From positions 41,491,835 through 41,555,834 of the forward strand of contig CP136066.1 of assembly GCA_032622095.1 (NCBI GenBank): a DNA stretch of 64,000 nucleotides. Reading direction: 5' to 3'. The notes beneath the pieces were generated by a model. It had not been told where the DNA came from. It worked only from the letters and a program-made list of their open reading frames with translations, and did no database searches. Numbering within the stretch: position 1 is the first letter of the stretch; each line of letters begins with the position of its first letter. The stretch is from Siphonodentalium dalli. Taxonomy: Eukaryota; Mollusca; Scaphopoda; Gadilida; Siphonodentaliidae. A program made the position numbers and the translations under genes. This document shows, in pieces, positions 45,726 through 57,396 of this stretch.

Positions 45726-47033
45726 TTAATTTGGCTCTGATTGGATGTGGTAGGTGCACAATGTTCAGAATTAAGATGGCTCTGATTGCTGTGGTAGGTG
45801 CACAAGGTTAAGTATTAAGGTGACTCTGATTGATTGCTGTAGGTGCACCGTGTTCAGAATTAAGGTGGCTCTGATTGGCTGTTGTAGGTGCACAGTGTTC
45901 ATAATTAAGGTGGCTGTGATTGGATGTGGTAGGTGCACAAGGTTAAGTATTAAGGTGGCTCTGATTGGCTGTTGTAGGTGCACATGCAGTGTTCAGAATT
46001 AAGGTGGCTCTGATTGGCTGTTGTATGTGCACATGCAGTGTTCAGAATTAAGGTGGCTCTGGTTGGCTGCTGTATGTGCACGATGTTCAGAATTAAGGTG
46101 GCTCTGATTGGCTGTTGTAGGTGCACAAGGTTAAGTATTAAGGTGACTCTGATTGATTGCTGTAGGTGCACCGTGTTCAGAATTAAGGTGGCTCTGATTG
46201 GCTGTTGTAGGTGCACAATGTTAAGTATTAAGGTGGCTCTGATTGGCTGTTGTAGGTGCACAGTGTTCATAATTAAGGTGGCTGTGATTGGATGTGGTAG
46301 GTGCACAAGGTTAAGTATTAAGGTGGCTCTGATTGGCTGTTGTAGGTGCACATGCAGTGTTCAGAATTAAGGTGGCTCTGATTGGCTGTTGTAGGTGCAC
46401 ATGCAGTGTTCAGAATTAAGGTGGCTCTGATTGGCTGTTGTAGGTGCACATGCAGTGTTCAGTATTAAGGTGGCTCTGATTGGCTGTTGTAGGTGCACAG
46501 TGTTCAGAATTAAGGTGGCTCTGATTGGCTGTGGTAGGTGCACAAGGTTTAGTATTAAGGGGGCTCTGATTGGCTGTGGTATGTTCATTATTAAGGTGAC
46601 TCTAATTGGCTGTTGTATGTTCAGTATTAAGGTGACTCTAATTGGATGTGGTAGGTGCGTAATGTTTAGTATTAAGGTGGCTCTGGTTGGCTGCTGTATG
46701 TGCACGATGTTCAGAATTAAGGTGGCTCTGATTGGCTGTTGTAGGTGCACATGCAGTGTTCAGAATTAAGGTGGCTCTGATTGGCTGTTGTATGTGCACA
46801 TGCAGTGTTCAGCATTAAGGTGGCTCTGGTTGGCTGTTGTATGTGCACGATGTTCAGAATTAAGGTGGCTCTGATTGGCTGTGGTAGGTGCACAAGGTTT
46901 AGTATTAAGGTGGCTCTGATTGGCTGTGGTATGTTCATTATTAAGGTGACTCTAATTGGCTGTGGTATGTTCAGTATTAAGGTGACTCTAATTGGCTGTG
47001 GTAGGTGCGCAATGTTTAGTATTAAGTTGTCTC
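45726..47033. repeat. 45-bp minisatellite built on inverted CCAAT boxes
   Basis: About 29 units of GGTGGCTCTGATTGGCTGTT plus GTAGGTGCACAGTGTTCAGA plus ATTAA. Nearly every unit has GATTGGCTG, which on the minus strand reads CAGCCAAT, a consensus CCAAT box. Most also hold GTGCAC. Because 45 is a multiple of three, long open frames appear on both strands; they are artefacts. The array starts about 640 bp downstream of the receptor exon at 47674-47877, in its intron. Confidence 0.9.
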
Positions 47034-47673
47034 TGATGTGGCCAATAGTTCCCATTGTCAACAGCTCCGCCATGTCGACTATCGCATGGGAATAACCTCT
47101 CCCACAGATATACAACATATCTGCCGAACTGTTTCAATCACGTGATTTCCGTGTTCCTGTCACGTGATGCCATCCCATGGGCGATGCATTTGAACTGTGA
47201 TGGGAAAATGGCGATGTAGATTTTATTGTGATGCGTACTATAATAAAAGACAAATTGCCATGCATTAAGTGATCTGAGATGGTTATAGGAGCACAATCAT
47301 GTTTAATTGTAATGGTTTATTTTATATTTTGCTCCCACTGTCGATATCCAACATTTTGCTTGGTGAGGGAAAGAGAACGGCGATTTTGATAACATTTGCG
47401 ACAGCTACACCAATCACTTACATGTAGTAACGATCATGTGATCGACATAAATAACTGGCTTCAATGCTATTCATGTTAACTTTTAAAAGCACGACCAATT
47501 ATTCTGCTGATGATTTTAGTGATTAGGTCAACAATTTGTGACGTCGTGTTCGTGTTACGGTCTATGTTTTATTGGGATATAAAAAGGGTGACCCAATTGG
47601 CAGTTGACCAGTCACCGAACGGGATTTAATGTAACACAGACGTGCTATGTGAATAGTGACGTATAATAATCAC
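47034..47673 (-). other. 5' part of the large receptor intron
   Basis: Intron sequence beginning at the GTGATT donor (minus strand, 47673). Two CACGTGAT words lie near 47139-47167. No gene seen. Confidence 0.5.
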
Positions 47674-47877
47674 CTCCATCTGTATTAACCAAGCCGGCTG
47701 TTCTCCACCCGTGCTCTTCGAATAGTTCGATGATGGCTTTACCAATCTTTTCAAACGGACCCATGGTACGAGCCAGAGTCGTATACTTCTCCTTGTTACT
47801 CAGCTCCGGGGTAGCGGCCGCCCACGTCACCTGCGGCAGGTTCCAGTATGATGTCAGCAGAGCAACGGGTACACAGA
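47674..47877 (-). CDS. Receptor guanylyl cyclase / natriuretic-peptide-receptor-like, ligand-domain exon 1 (of those seen)
   Basis: This 204-nt minus-strand exon is phase 1 at both ends. A strong pyrimidine tract ending TCTAG precedes it. It encodes CVPVALLTSYWNLPQVTWAA, ATPELSNKEKYTTLARTMGP and FEKIGKAIIELFEEHGWRTA, then GLVNTDG. The order 'C..PVA.L...WNLP', 'K..Y.TL.RT.GP..K.G' and 'F..HGW..A.LV..D' is characteristic of the first lobe of the ANF-receptor ligand-binding domain in natriuretic-peptide receptors and other receptor guanylyl cyclases. The donor is GTGATT, a weaker form. The last base joins 'AC' of exon 29763-29921 to make Asp. Usual GP-x-C residues just before this exon are not identified. 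Confidence 0.8.
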
Positions 47878-48365
47878 CTAGAAAAGATAAATAACAAGAA
47901 AACCAATGTCAGAAATGGTAACGCGCTCAAGATAATATATTATATACCCATGATTGTAATTATAGAATATAAAATATATTGGTTTTGCTATAATAACAAT
48001 AACAACCAGCACCTAATTAACGAACCGGCGGCCGTCTCCGACCACAACCCCCAGTGAGCTGCAGACGAAACATGTCTATAAAAGTTGAAATATAAGACTT
48101 ACTTATCTTTTATTTGTAATTGGCATAGCTTATCACAAACCACAAATCAACATTATTGACATAATAATGTAAAGGACAATAAACGGAATTGAAATTCCCA
48201 ACTACACCTTTTACCGAACTCGGCCTCCCAAAAATTCCCATTCTATAAATAAAACACCCATGCGCCCAGGTGAAACAGGAATCTCTACACTTGAGCTTTG
48301 ATGTGTGGGTTCCTCGACTCGGATCAAATATGTTTTACCGCCGAAGCTGGCCGAAGCCAAAGGAA
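47878..48365. other. Intron or upstream sequence
   Basis: The last 20 bases before the exon form its pyrimidine tract. A fragment of the AAAGGTACTCAATC family (GGGTTCCTCGACTCG) lies at 48288-48362. Nothing else is supported. Confidence 0.4.
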
Positions 48366-48646
48366 TATCAAATCCAGTCGTAAGTCGGAATTTGTTTACC
48401 CTGTGCCAATGCATTCTCTTATATATGCGAGTCGACCATAGGTCGCCTCGCATATATAAGAGAATGCATTGGCCTAACAATTTTTTATCATTTTTTTTAA
48501 ATAAATGTTTCTTACAATTTTTAGGATATAAAATAAAAAAAACATCCATTACCCTGCAGGGAGCCCCACACGTATATAGAAGCATATAGAAGAGTGTCGT
48601 TTGCTCATGTTTGTCTGGGGCTCTGTATGGGTGAAATTATAAAATT
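48366..48646. mobile_element. Palindrome-rich TIR element, left half (copy 4)
   Basis: Matches copies at 23895 and 26708 from ATCAAATCCAGTCGTAAGTC through the first hairpin to GGGTGAAATTATAAAATT, where it stops; the right half is missing. Confidence 0.75.
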
Positions 48647-48767
48647 CAGATTATTCATCTTTAAGTAAATGACTATTGGAAATTCCTGCGCCTATAAAAT
48701 GTTAACCAGATCCAGAAAGCAGCAATTCTAAGAACTTCCAGAATCCTAAGAAATGTAATAACAACGA

Positions 48768-49739
48768 AGAGGGTGTCACCCCTACCCATGTGAATCCTCA
48801 GCTTACACTCTTATAACTAATGTGTAGAAACGATTACACATGGAATGTGTATAACTACATGGACCAAGTGCCATTCTGTACATAATGTGTATATTTTGTT
48901 ACACACAATTGTGTAAGAACGTAGAGCATGCGCATTGTGGTACTTTCAGATTCATATCTTCTGCTGCACGACGGACATATTGTTTGATAATTTTTTCGGA
49001 ATGCAATATAGGAGATCGTAGACAAGGATTGTAAGTTCATAAATCCGATTTGTGGGTATATACTATTATTAATATATGAGGACTTTTTATGTGTTAAAAC
49101 TTTCATGGCGATTACTGCCCTTAGACTCTTTTTATGATTGTTGTGATGATACTAATATTATGCAATCACGCCACGACCTGGTTTGTTCATTTAAAACAAA
49201 AACTCACACAGTACAGAACAAAATACAACATACCACTGTACGCCATGAAAATTTTAACATATACATATGCATATATCTTTAACACTATACCCACAGGTCG
49301 GACTACAGAACTTACATTTCTTGTCTACGAACTTTGTGTGTAAGAACCTACACAAAATGTGTAATGGATATGTTTTGATTTTATGCACACAGTTGTGTAT
49401 AAATGTGTATAAATTTACCCATTTATGTGTAAAAATTGTTATTCAATTTGTGTAGGAATTTGAAACTACACATATACTACACAAATATGTTTAAGATCAA
49501 AATTGAATAATGATTGTGTAGCAGGGCTACACATTTTGTGTAGAAAACCTACACATTAGTCATAACAGGGATGGGTGAGCCCTGCGTATCGGATAAGAAA
49601 ATATCGTAATTCAGCCTTGTTGTTCTGAATAGCGGTTACAATGGACATATCCCGAAGTATCGGTTAACAGAGGGATGTGAATCCTAAGTATTTCTTCAAA
49701 ATCACCCGAATCCCATGTTCCAGAAAAGTGACACCCTCA
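48768..49739. mobile_element. GAGGGTGTCAC-ended element rich in TGTGTA
   Basis: The ends GAGGGTGTCAC (48769) and GTGACACCCTC (about 49729) are inverted. Nested inside, ACTAATGTGTAGAAA (48817) and CTACACATTAGT (about 49549) form a second inverted pair. The interior repeats TGTGTA/TACACA words many times. No transposase. Confidence 0.55.
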
Positions 49740-49900
49740 ATCAAGTTGCCATAGCATCTTTAGGTTGCTCTATTTCTCACACTGTTAGAAATTACCGTCA
49801 GTTTTACAGTATCGGGCCGAAGTAATCCGATGCGTACAGTCATCAGTGGTACGGTGAATCACCGTATTTGTATGTGCCCTGAACATGGTCTAGGTAAAAC

Positions 49901-50036
49901 TTGTGCGTGATTCCAAGTTCATGCCGTCAACAATATTATCGATGACCACATTATATACGGCAGTGATTCCATACATCATGAATAAATCTGACTCCGCCGA
50001 TATCTGCTCGATATACTCAAATGTTGTTGTTGGTTT
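49901..50036 (-). CDS. Possible upstream receptor exon
   Basis: On the minus strand, 45 codons plus one base lie between CTATAG (acceptor) and GTTTTACC (weak donor). They contain TFEYIEQISAESDLFMMYGI and TAVYNVVIDNIVDGMNLESR. Phase 1 at its end would join correctly to exon 47674-47877, and A-x-x-x-x-x-I-x-x-x-VD resembles the helix-strand step before the GP-x-C turn of ANF-receptor domains. That turn itself is absent, and a stop lies four codons past the donor. I treat it as a candidate only. Confidence 0.3.
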
Positions 50037-51254
50037 CTATAGTCTCTGAGCCGGAGAATAAGGTAACCAGATTTACGAAGTAAAGTTACGGATGACAGAT
50101 TAGCCGGAATTCGAAAATACAAATTGTCGTTGTCGAGTAATTTTTTTTAAAGTTTTCAAGCGAATCTATCAAATAAATGTTATGTTATATGCATACTAGT
50201 CCCATATACACATTTAAGTTAGTGTATAGTCTCTACAGTGAATGGCTTGAGTATAATAATTTTATTTACACTATCATGTGCGGCAGGCTTTGCCCAATCC
50301 ATTATCCTCAATTAATTTGATTACGTCTTGTATATGGAAATTCCTAATTTATACCAAATTCTTAACTTTGATTTTAAGTTAACCTATTTAAGCCACATGG
50401 CGGTTTGCGCTCTAAAATACAAAAAATAGTATTCGATTTTGAAATTTTCCCGGTATCAAAATAGGTAAAGATAAATGCCCAAAGTACCTTTCTACAACCA
50501 ATATATGTCCCAAAAAGACGCATTCAAGTCATGAAAATTACCACAAGATCGTATTGTTTGGGTCCCAAACAACCAACCTGCCATTTTTGATAATGCAACC
50601 ACCAACGGCCGAGGATGCCAATCAAATTCGACTCAACAAAGTGACATATTTCATGCAACATCGAGCTGGGATATGAAAATTTCACATTATTTGAACTGGT
50701 GTATAATTTTCTCTACGGAAGTAGCCTGGGTAGAGATTCATGATATGATGTTGTTAAGTAAAAATAAGATATCATATGAAAGTAGAAGATGTGAGCTTTA
50801 TGTTCCGCACTGCTGTATAATTTTAAAGTTGTGTGGTGGGAACGGCGTGTAAACAACGTAGACACATTTTGAGGAAAAATAATTTAAAACAAATTTAGTC
50901 CTATATATATTCTACTATCGAAACAGATGGTGAAGACGCTGTTTTTGTGTTATTTTTTATGTCAATGTTCTAACTATTCCAATATCAAATGGGGTAATAT
51001 GTGTGATATGGCCATGTTGGGACAGACATTCTACATAAGTATATGGTTTATGACTAAGCATTGTTTGTGTATATTTCATTTTATTACTAACTTGGCGATA
51101 GTTAGTGGACCTAATGACACCTAACCCAGAAAGTCAGCATTTTTCAATACCAATTGTCATCATGGATGACATTTTGAATAGAACATTATGCTTTGCTCTA
51201 AGCGGATTTATCGGATTTTGGATATGTTATAGAGGATATGAATCTTCTTCAAAA
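50037..51254. other. No gene recognised
   Basis: AT-rich sequence. Plus-strand frames at 50927-51124 and 51105-51326 are unsupported. Confidence 0.3.
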
Positions 51255-51737
51255 TGGAATATTTACATACTAAGTGTGATTATCACTAAATCCAGCATTT
51301 CGATTGGTCGGCGCCCACGTGACTAGTTGCAGTTATTTCTCGGTGAACGCGCAACAGCTCATAACTACAACCCCATAATTACATCAATACGTCATCGATA
51401 CCGGAAAGAAAAACGCGTAATGTTTTGGGCGCATTTGGTTTGCGCAGGATTGACTTAAATTAAATCATCGGGTTTCAATATAAAGAAATTGTTCCTGTTA
51501 ACTTTTGCCAAGGGTGCTATGGGGTATTTTGGGCTGGTTTTGTCATGATACACTTTTCGATTTAAATACATTTACAAAAGTGGCTTTTTCGCTAAATGTA
51601 TATAAATATAAGGATTAACTGTCATGTGGACTGTTTTTATGGAGATGTAATCGTGAGGTAAGTGGTCATAACTTGTATGTAAAACCCTTCGGTTACATCT
51701 CCATAAAAACAGTCAACATGACAGTTAATCCTTATGT
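51255..51737 (-). mobile_element. Hairpin-ended repeat, copy 2 (inverted partner of 42987)
   Basis: Reverse complement of 42987-43490 at high identity, including the terminal foldback (GATTAACTGTCATGTGGACT at 51614 and its complement ending 51735). The hairpin is shortened by an internal deletion. Contains GATTGGTCGGCGCCCACGTG, a CCAAT box next to an E-box. Confidence 0.8.
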
Positions 51738-52444
51738 GGCAGCCGGGTTGTATTCGCGGTGGCATATTCGCGCAGTCGGTATAGGTGTTGACTTGATTCG
51801 ACTCGAGTGTTGATGTTGAATTGAGAGTGTTGTGACTATACCAAAACACCGATACATGAACTTACACAACAGGATGCATGCACGCACCAGAGTTATTCGC
51901 AAAAGCTTTGATGCTAACCACTAGTGACAATAATATCAACAACAACATCATCAACAACAACAACGTATATATTCGAATGTTGACTGTTGTCAGTTTTTTT
52001 TAACTTGACCTGTTCAATCCAGTTGACAGTGTTCTGTTTGGTTCATAGATTATACATTTACGCACGAGGACAAAGGCACCAGAGTAATCCACAAGAGCTT
52101 CGATGTCAGCCAATGGTGACCACGGGGCAATAATAGCATCAACAACAACAATGAAATTACGGATGATCACAGATTATCACAGATACAATTTCAACTTACA
52201 AGTACAACTGTTACAATTCAATGAATATGAGAACATTGTCGCCAAATTATTGTCAAGTTATTACTCTCATTTAGGGAGTCCGCTATTGATTAGATTCGTC
52301 CGATCGAACTATCTCCGACTCACTGATATTGATATAATAGTGTCGTGATATTTACACAGTTTGATGCATCATTTTATTAAATTTCGTCGAAAAATATGTG
52401 ACCACTATGTCAATACGGGGTCTGCTTGGAGGTTTTAATCCAAC
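51738..52444. other. No gene recognised
   Basis: A diverged 95-bp direct repeat (CACCAGAGT-AT-C, AAGAGCTTCGATG, ATCAACAACAACA) occurs near 51875 and 52065. A plus-strand frame at 52103-52348 is unsupported. Confidence 0.35.
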
Positions 52445-52446
52445 TA

Positions 52447-52577
52447 CAGTAATGTCCTAAATAATCGACTCCTTAATCACAGAAGAATTGTGGGTAATTT
52501 CACGATCTAGTCGGAAATATGGCTTGTTGCCATTTATCGGAAAGCTCTCAGTGAGTCGATTATTTATGGCATTACTG
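52447..52577. mobile_element. TA-flanked MITE, CAGTAATG family, copy 2
   Basis: Ends CAGTAATGTCCTAAATAATC and a near-complement ending CATTACTG lie between TA dinucleotides. The interior matches 16778-16939 (CAGAAGAATTGTGGGTAA, GGAAATATGGCTTGTTG). Confidence 0.75.
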
Positions 52578-54197
52578 TAGCTGTGATTGATGTTATTAGT
52601 GTCGTGATATACGCATGCACACATTAAGACACCAGCTGGGTGCTATTCACCGGCTTGGTTTATAATATAGTCCAGGTAGTTTTACGAGGCGACGCTCAAT
52701 GCGAAGCTATCGGTGGACATCGATGGGAAGACATCGCCGCGCGGTATAGGATTATCCGATCAAGGTGATTGGCGTCAATCATAGATTGACCACCGGTCAC
52801 ATAAACATGCTGTGTGTAACAGTACACGTTTGTTCACATTTCAACAATGAGCAACCGAGGAAAAGGACGTGGGGCAAAATATACACCGACGACATGATGG
52901 GGTCTACAAAAAAAATCCGTATATAGGGCCGGGGTGGGTGGGTGGTCCAGAGGCCGAAACAATCGTGCTTGTAAATTTTTTTTCAAAATGGGTTGTTTTT
53001 CAAACAATTTACAAATACTGACCATGTAATGTTGTTTGTAAGCATGTTAGTATCATGTTTGTTGGCATATGGCTATATAGACAGCTATAGTGACTATTTA
53101 GCCTCAGATTTAGCAACATTCTGGATTTCACAGGATCCCGTCCCGAATAAAAGTAATAAAATAAAAAAAACTGTATCACAAATACTACATGGTGAATACT
53201 CAATGATGACTAGATATCATTGACCCGATTGTTGCATAACATGAAATTGAAAAGGGTATCTCATAAATTTCTAATGTCTGAAATACTGTCTTGTTCTGGC
53301 ATGCAATCAAATTCATTCCTTCTGGTTATTTCTTCAATGTCTTCAAAGTTCAAACTAAAATCAAGAATAAAATCTGACTGAGACTATATATACTGCAGAC
53401 TCTAGTGCACAAATATACATACAAATGGTTGAATTATAATAATGCAAAATGTGTTTACGGGTGGAACCAAGTTGGTAGCTCTGGTATGCATCGACAGGCT
53501 AAACCTGTGATATGCAGTAATATCTGCATACATCCTTCCCGTATCATTCAGGTCTATCACCATACCAAACCACTTCAAAATTCGACAACTCTTATATGGC
53601 AAAAACTTTGTACGGATTGAATTTCATAAACAGGGCCAATGGATAACTCTGGTAGGCATTGGTACTCACAATCCGTGATATTATGCATATTCGTTCCCCA
53701 TTTCTGGTCCGTCACATGTCATAGAGCATCAAAATATGACAACCGACTCTTGAGTTATGATGCAAAATGTTTGTACGGACGGACGCACGGACGGCCCGAG
53801 ACGTCAACTATATATATATATATACAAATAATTGTAGAACCCCTGACCTGTTTACCACTATTTACACTGGCCAGTGTTCTCTGTCAGACTAAACACGCTC
53901 GATATATTAAGGCTATAATGCGGTCTAGGGCAATGTGTGACATACATTGTACCTACACAATGCTTTATTATTGTTGATAGATACTGGAAACACCTGGAAA
54001 TACAGTTTATTTTTCGTTTTTCTGACCTGTGCTTTACCGATTAAGGATGTTATTGCTTGAGTCTTAATTTTACACACATTGCACCAAAAAAAGGATAGTG
54101 GAATGGATTGAAAGGCAGTTAACACAGTTATTGAAGAACGGCTAAAAAACTCTGAAATTTTGATAAAAACATGAGAAAGGGGGTGGGTCCCTAACAT

Positions 54198-54446
54198 TTG
54201 GAGGAACAAATTTGCACAAATGGGGTGGTGGGTCCCTCGGGGTCGGAAAAAACCTTTTTGGGCCCTATATGTGCCGACGAGCATAAAACTGTTTTGGGCA
54301 TTGTGGAGAGGAGAATCAAAGTATTAAAGAACAAAGAAACCGGCACCATTCACAAGCGCCGGAAAAATGATGCATGGAAAGAAATTTCTTTGGAAATAGC
54401 AGGGAAATATCCAAACAGAACCAAAACACAAACAAAATTCTTCTGA
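54198..54446 (+). pseudogene. Myb/SANT-like DNA-binding protein fragment, unit 1
   Basis: The frame contains VERRIKVLKNKETGTIHKRR, KNDAWKEISLEIAGKYPNRT and ends KTQTKFF before TGA. The helix pattern (x-I-L-x-NK-x-T, K-x-x-AW-x-E-I, then RT-x-x-Q) is that of the Myb/SANT-like domain encoded beside Harbinger transposases. The stop falls where these domains usually have the third-helix tryptophan. The protein is therefore truncated inside the domain. It would have helped recruit transposase to the element ends. Confidence 0.55.
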
Positions 54447-54519
54447 GACGTTATCTTCTTGGCTCTTCATTTTCACACTGTGCTAATTAAAAAACCTCAT
54501 TAATATCATTGAAACTCAT

Positions 54520-54733
54520 TCTGCAGATATATAAACGCAAGCATGAGTCTCCACACAATTGTACCCAAAAATTATACCGCTATACATGCCGATTGTGGCC
54601 GGTGAGTGTTCATGAATTAGTCGTAAGACGGCGTCAATTGACAAGTGACAAATCTGATAGATTGGATCAATCACACCATCGACAGCGTCGTTTGCGCTAA
54701 AGCAAAGATACCTTTGCGTTCAGCCGCTACCAT
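54520..54733 (-). pseudogene. Transposase N-terminus fragment, unit 1
   Basis: Minus-strand ATG at 54731-54733 opens MVAAERKGIFALA. A 4-base deletion relative to unit 2 (TGTG missing near 54687) then shifts the frame. Only about 70 codons of family sequence remain before the Myb-bearing region. Confidence 0.45.
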
Positions 54734-56611
54734 ATAAACTACCTGGTTTAAAAAATAGTCTCGCTTGGTGAATAGCACCCCTGGGGTGCTATTCACCGGC
54801 TGGGTTTATAATATAATCCAGGTAGTTTTACGAGGCGACGCTCAATGCGAAGCTGTCGGTGGACATATCGATGGGAAGACATCGCCGCGCCATATAGGAT
54901 TATCCAATCAAGGTGATTGGCGTCAATCATAGATTGACCACCGGTCACATAAACATGATGCGTGTAACAGTACACGTTTGTACACATTTCAACAATGAGC
55001 AACCGATGAAAAGGACGTGGGGCAAAATATACCACCGACGACATGAGGGGGTCTACCAAAAAAAATCCGTATATAGGGCCGAAACAATCGTGCTTGTAAT
55101 TGTTTTCCAAAATGGGTTTTTTTCAAACAATTTACAAGTACTGACCATGTAATGTTGTTTGTAAGCATGTTAGTATCATGTTGTTGGCATATGGCTATAT
55201 AGACAGCTATAGTGACTATTTAGCCTCAGATTTAGCAACATTCTGGATTTCACAGGATCCCGTCCAACTTCTCAGTGGAAAACCGTAATTTAGTAAAAAA
55301 AAAAAAAAAATGTATTATCATTGACCCGATTGTTGCATAACATGAAATTGAAAAGGGTATCTCATAAATTTCTAATGTCTGAAATACTGTCTTGTTCTGG
55401 CATGCAATCAAATTCATTCATTCTGGTTATTTCTCATCTTTTTAATGATTGCAAGTAATGTTAATTTGCAGCACTTATCCAAATAAAACTGAATTGGTTA
55501 TGATGAATGGCCGTTACTGTTTATTGTTCAGACAATCCCAACTGAAGGTGACGCTATTCTCCTTGAAATTACGAACTTCATCTTGAAGCTTAAATACTGC
55601 TCAACAAGACTAAACTACAATACTAATTTTATACTGCTATCGCTTACAAATAGATGAACTGAAATAATGTGATGCATTCAGATGCTTTGAGAAATGACAT
55701 TCTTCAATGTCTTCAAAGTTAAAACTAAAATCAAGAATAAAATCTGACTGAGACTATACTGCAGACTCTAGTGCACAAATATACATACAAATGGTTGAGT
55801 TATAATTATGCAAACTGTGTTTACGGATGGAACCAAGTTGGTAGCTCTGGTATGCATCGACAGGCAAAACCTGTGATATGCAGTAATATCTGCATACATC
55901 CTTCCCGTATCATTCAGGTCTATCACCATACCAAACCACTTCAAAATTCGACAACCGACACTTCAACTTATATGGCAAAAACTTTGTACGGATTGAATTT
56001 CTTAAACAGGGCCCATGGATAACTCTGGTAGGCATTGGTACTCACAATCCGTGATATTATGCATATTCGTTCCCCATTTCTGGTCCGCCACATGTCATAG
56101 AGCATCAAGATATGACAACCGACTCTTGAGTTATAACGCGAAATGTTTGTATGGACGGCTCGAGACGTCAACTATATACCCACCGACTAATATCGGGGGT
56201 ATAATAACCATATATCTATGTGTATACCTAACCAAAACAATTCCCCTCCTCACCTCACCCCGGTGGATAAGACTAAATAGTTCTTTGGTCATGCACAAGT
56301 AATTGTAGAACCCCTGACCTGTTTACCACTATTTACACTGGCCAGTGTTCTCTGTCAGACTAAACACGCTCGATATATTAAGGCTATAATGCGGTCTAGG
56401 TCAATTTGTGACATACAGTGTACCTACACAATGCTTTATTATTGTTGTTAGATACTGGAAACACCAGGAAACACCTGGAAATACAGTTTATTTTTCGTTT
56501 TTCTGACCTGTGCTTTACCGATTAAGGATGTTATTGCTTGAGTCTTAATTTTACACAGTTTGCATCAACAAAGGACAGTGGAATGGGATTGAAAGGCAGT
56601 TAACACAGTTA

Positions 56612-56869
56612 TTGAAGAACGGCGTCCTCGGGGTCGGAAAAAAACTTTTTGGGCCCTATATGTGCAATTGTTTTCCAGACCCCCCCCCCCCCACTGCCGA
56701 CGAGCGTAACACTTGTTTGGGCATTGTGGAGAGAAGAATCAAAATATTAAAGAACAAAGAAACCGGCACCATTCACCAGCGCCGGACAAATGATGCATGG
56801 AAAGAAATTTCTTTGGAAATAGCAGGGAAATATCCAAACAGAACCAAAACACAAACAAAATTCTTCTGA
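56612..56869 (+). pseudogene. Myb/SANT-like fragment, unit 2
   Basis: Reads VERRIKILKNKETGTIHQRR, then TNDAWKEISLEIAGKYPNRT and the same premature TGA after TKFF. N-terminal part differs from unit 1 around the C tract. Shared stop implies the truncation predates the duplication. Confidence 0.55.
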
Positions 56870-56931
56870 TACGTTATCTTCTTGGCTCTTCATTTTCACG
56901 CTGTGCTAATTAAAAAACCTCATTAATATCA

Positions 56932-57153
56932 TCATTCTGCAGATATATAAACGCAAGCATGAGTCTCCACACAATTATACCCAAAAATTATACCGCTATA
57001 CATGCCGATTGTGGCCGGTGAGTGTTCATGAATTAGTCGTAAGACGGCGTCAATTGACAGGTGACAAATCTGATAGATTGGATCAATCACACCATCGACA
57101 GCGTGTGTCGTTTGCGCTAAAGCAAAGATACCTTTGCGTTCAGCCGCTACCAT
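56932..57153 (-). pseudogene. Transposase N-terminus fragment, unit 2
   Basis: Minus strand, ATG 57151-57153, 73 codons. It contains MVAAERKGIFALAQTTHAVD, GVIDPIYQICHLSIDAVLRL and IHEHSP. The 'H-x-V/L-D-x-x-x-D-x-x-I-x-x-x-Y/H-L-S-x-x-A-I/V-L-R-L-I' run resembles the start of Harbinger transposases. The DDE region is absent, so the element is non-autonomous. Confidence 0.5.
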
Positions 57154-57204
57154 ATAAACTACCTGGTTTATAAAATAGTCTCGCTTGGTGAATAGCACCC
57201 CAGT

Positions 57205-57396
57205 GCTTTAGCGCAAACGACACACGCTGTCGATGGTGTGATTGATCCAATCTATCAGATTTGTCACTTGTCAATTGACGCCGTCTTACGACTAATTCAT
57301 GAACACTCACCGGCCACAATCGGCATGTATAGCGGTATAATGTTTGGGTATAATTGTGTGGAGACTCATGCTTGCGTTTATATATCTGCAGAATGA
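57205..57396 (+). pseudogene. Transposase N-terminus fragment, unit 3
   Basis: Plus strand, no start codon because of the truncated terminus. It continues ALAQTTHAVDGVIDPIYQIC and on to a TGA, matching the unit 2 fragment almost exactly. Confidence 0.45.

Larger units (their letters stand above)
52638..54781 (+). mobile_element. PIF/Harbinger-like transposon, unit 1
   Basis: The left end GGGTGCTATTCACC and right end GGTGAATAGCACCCC are inverted repeats. The similarity continues imperfectly for about 45 bp (TTATAATATA-TCCAGGTAGTTTTA). The interior has a Myb/SANT-like frame on the plus strand near the right end and the start of a transposase-like frame on the minus strand beginning about 45 bp from the right terminus. 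A block of GGACGGACGCACGGACGG-type repeat sits in the middle. Two-gene content and TIR form fit PIF/Harbinger; the family call is inference. Confidence 0.65.
54783..57201 (+). mobile_element. PIF/Harbinger-like transposon, unit 2
   Basis: It has the same orientation and content as unit 1 and begins GGGGTGCTATTCACC one base (T) after unit 1 ends. It is longer by a block of about 250 bp at 55435-55690 (also in unit 3) and has a 13-base C tract near 56684. It ends GGTGAATAGCACCCC at 57187-57201. Confidence 0.65.

Noticed and set aside
45726-47118. Long open frames of over 100 codons on both strands
   Set aside because: The unit is 45 bp, a multiple of three, so stop-free frames arise automatically. 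No start, domain or splice context supports a protein.
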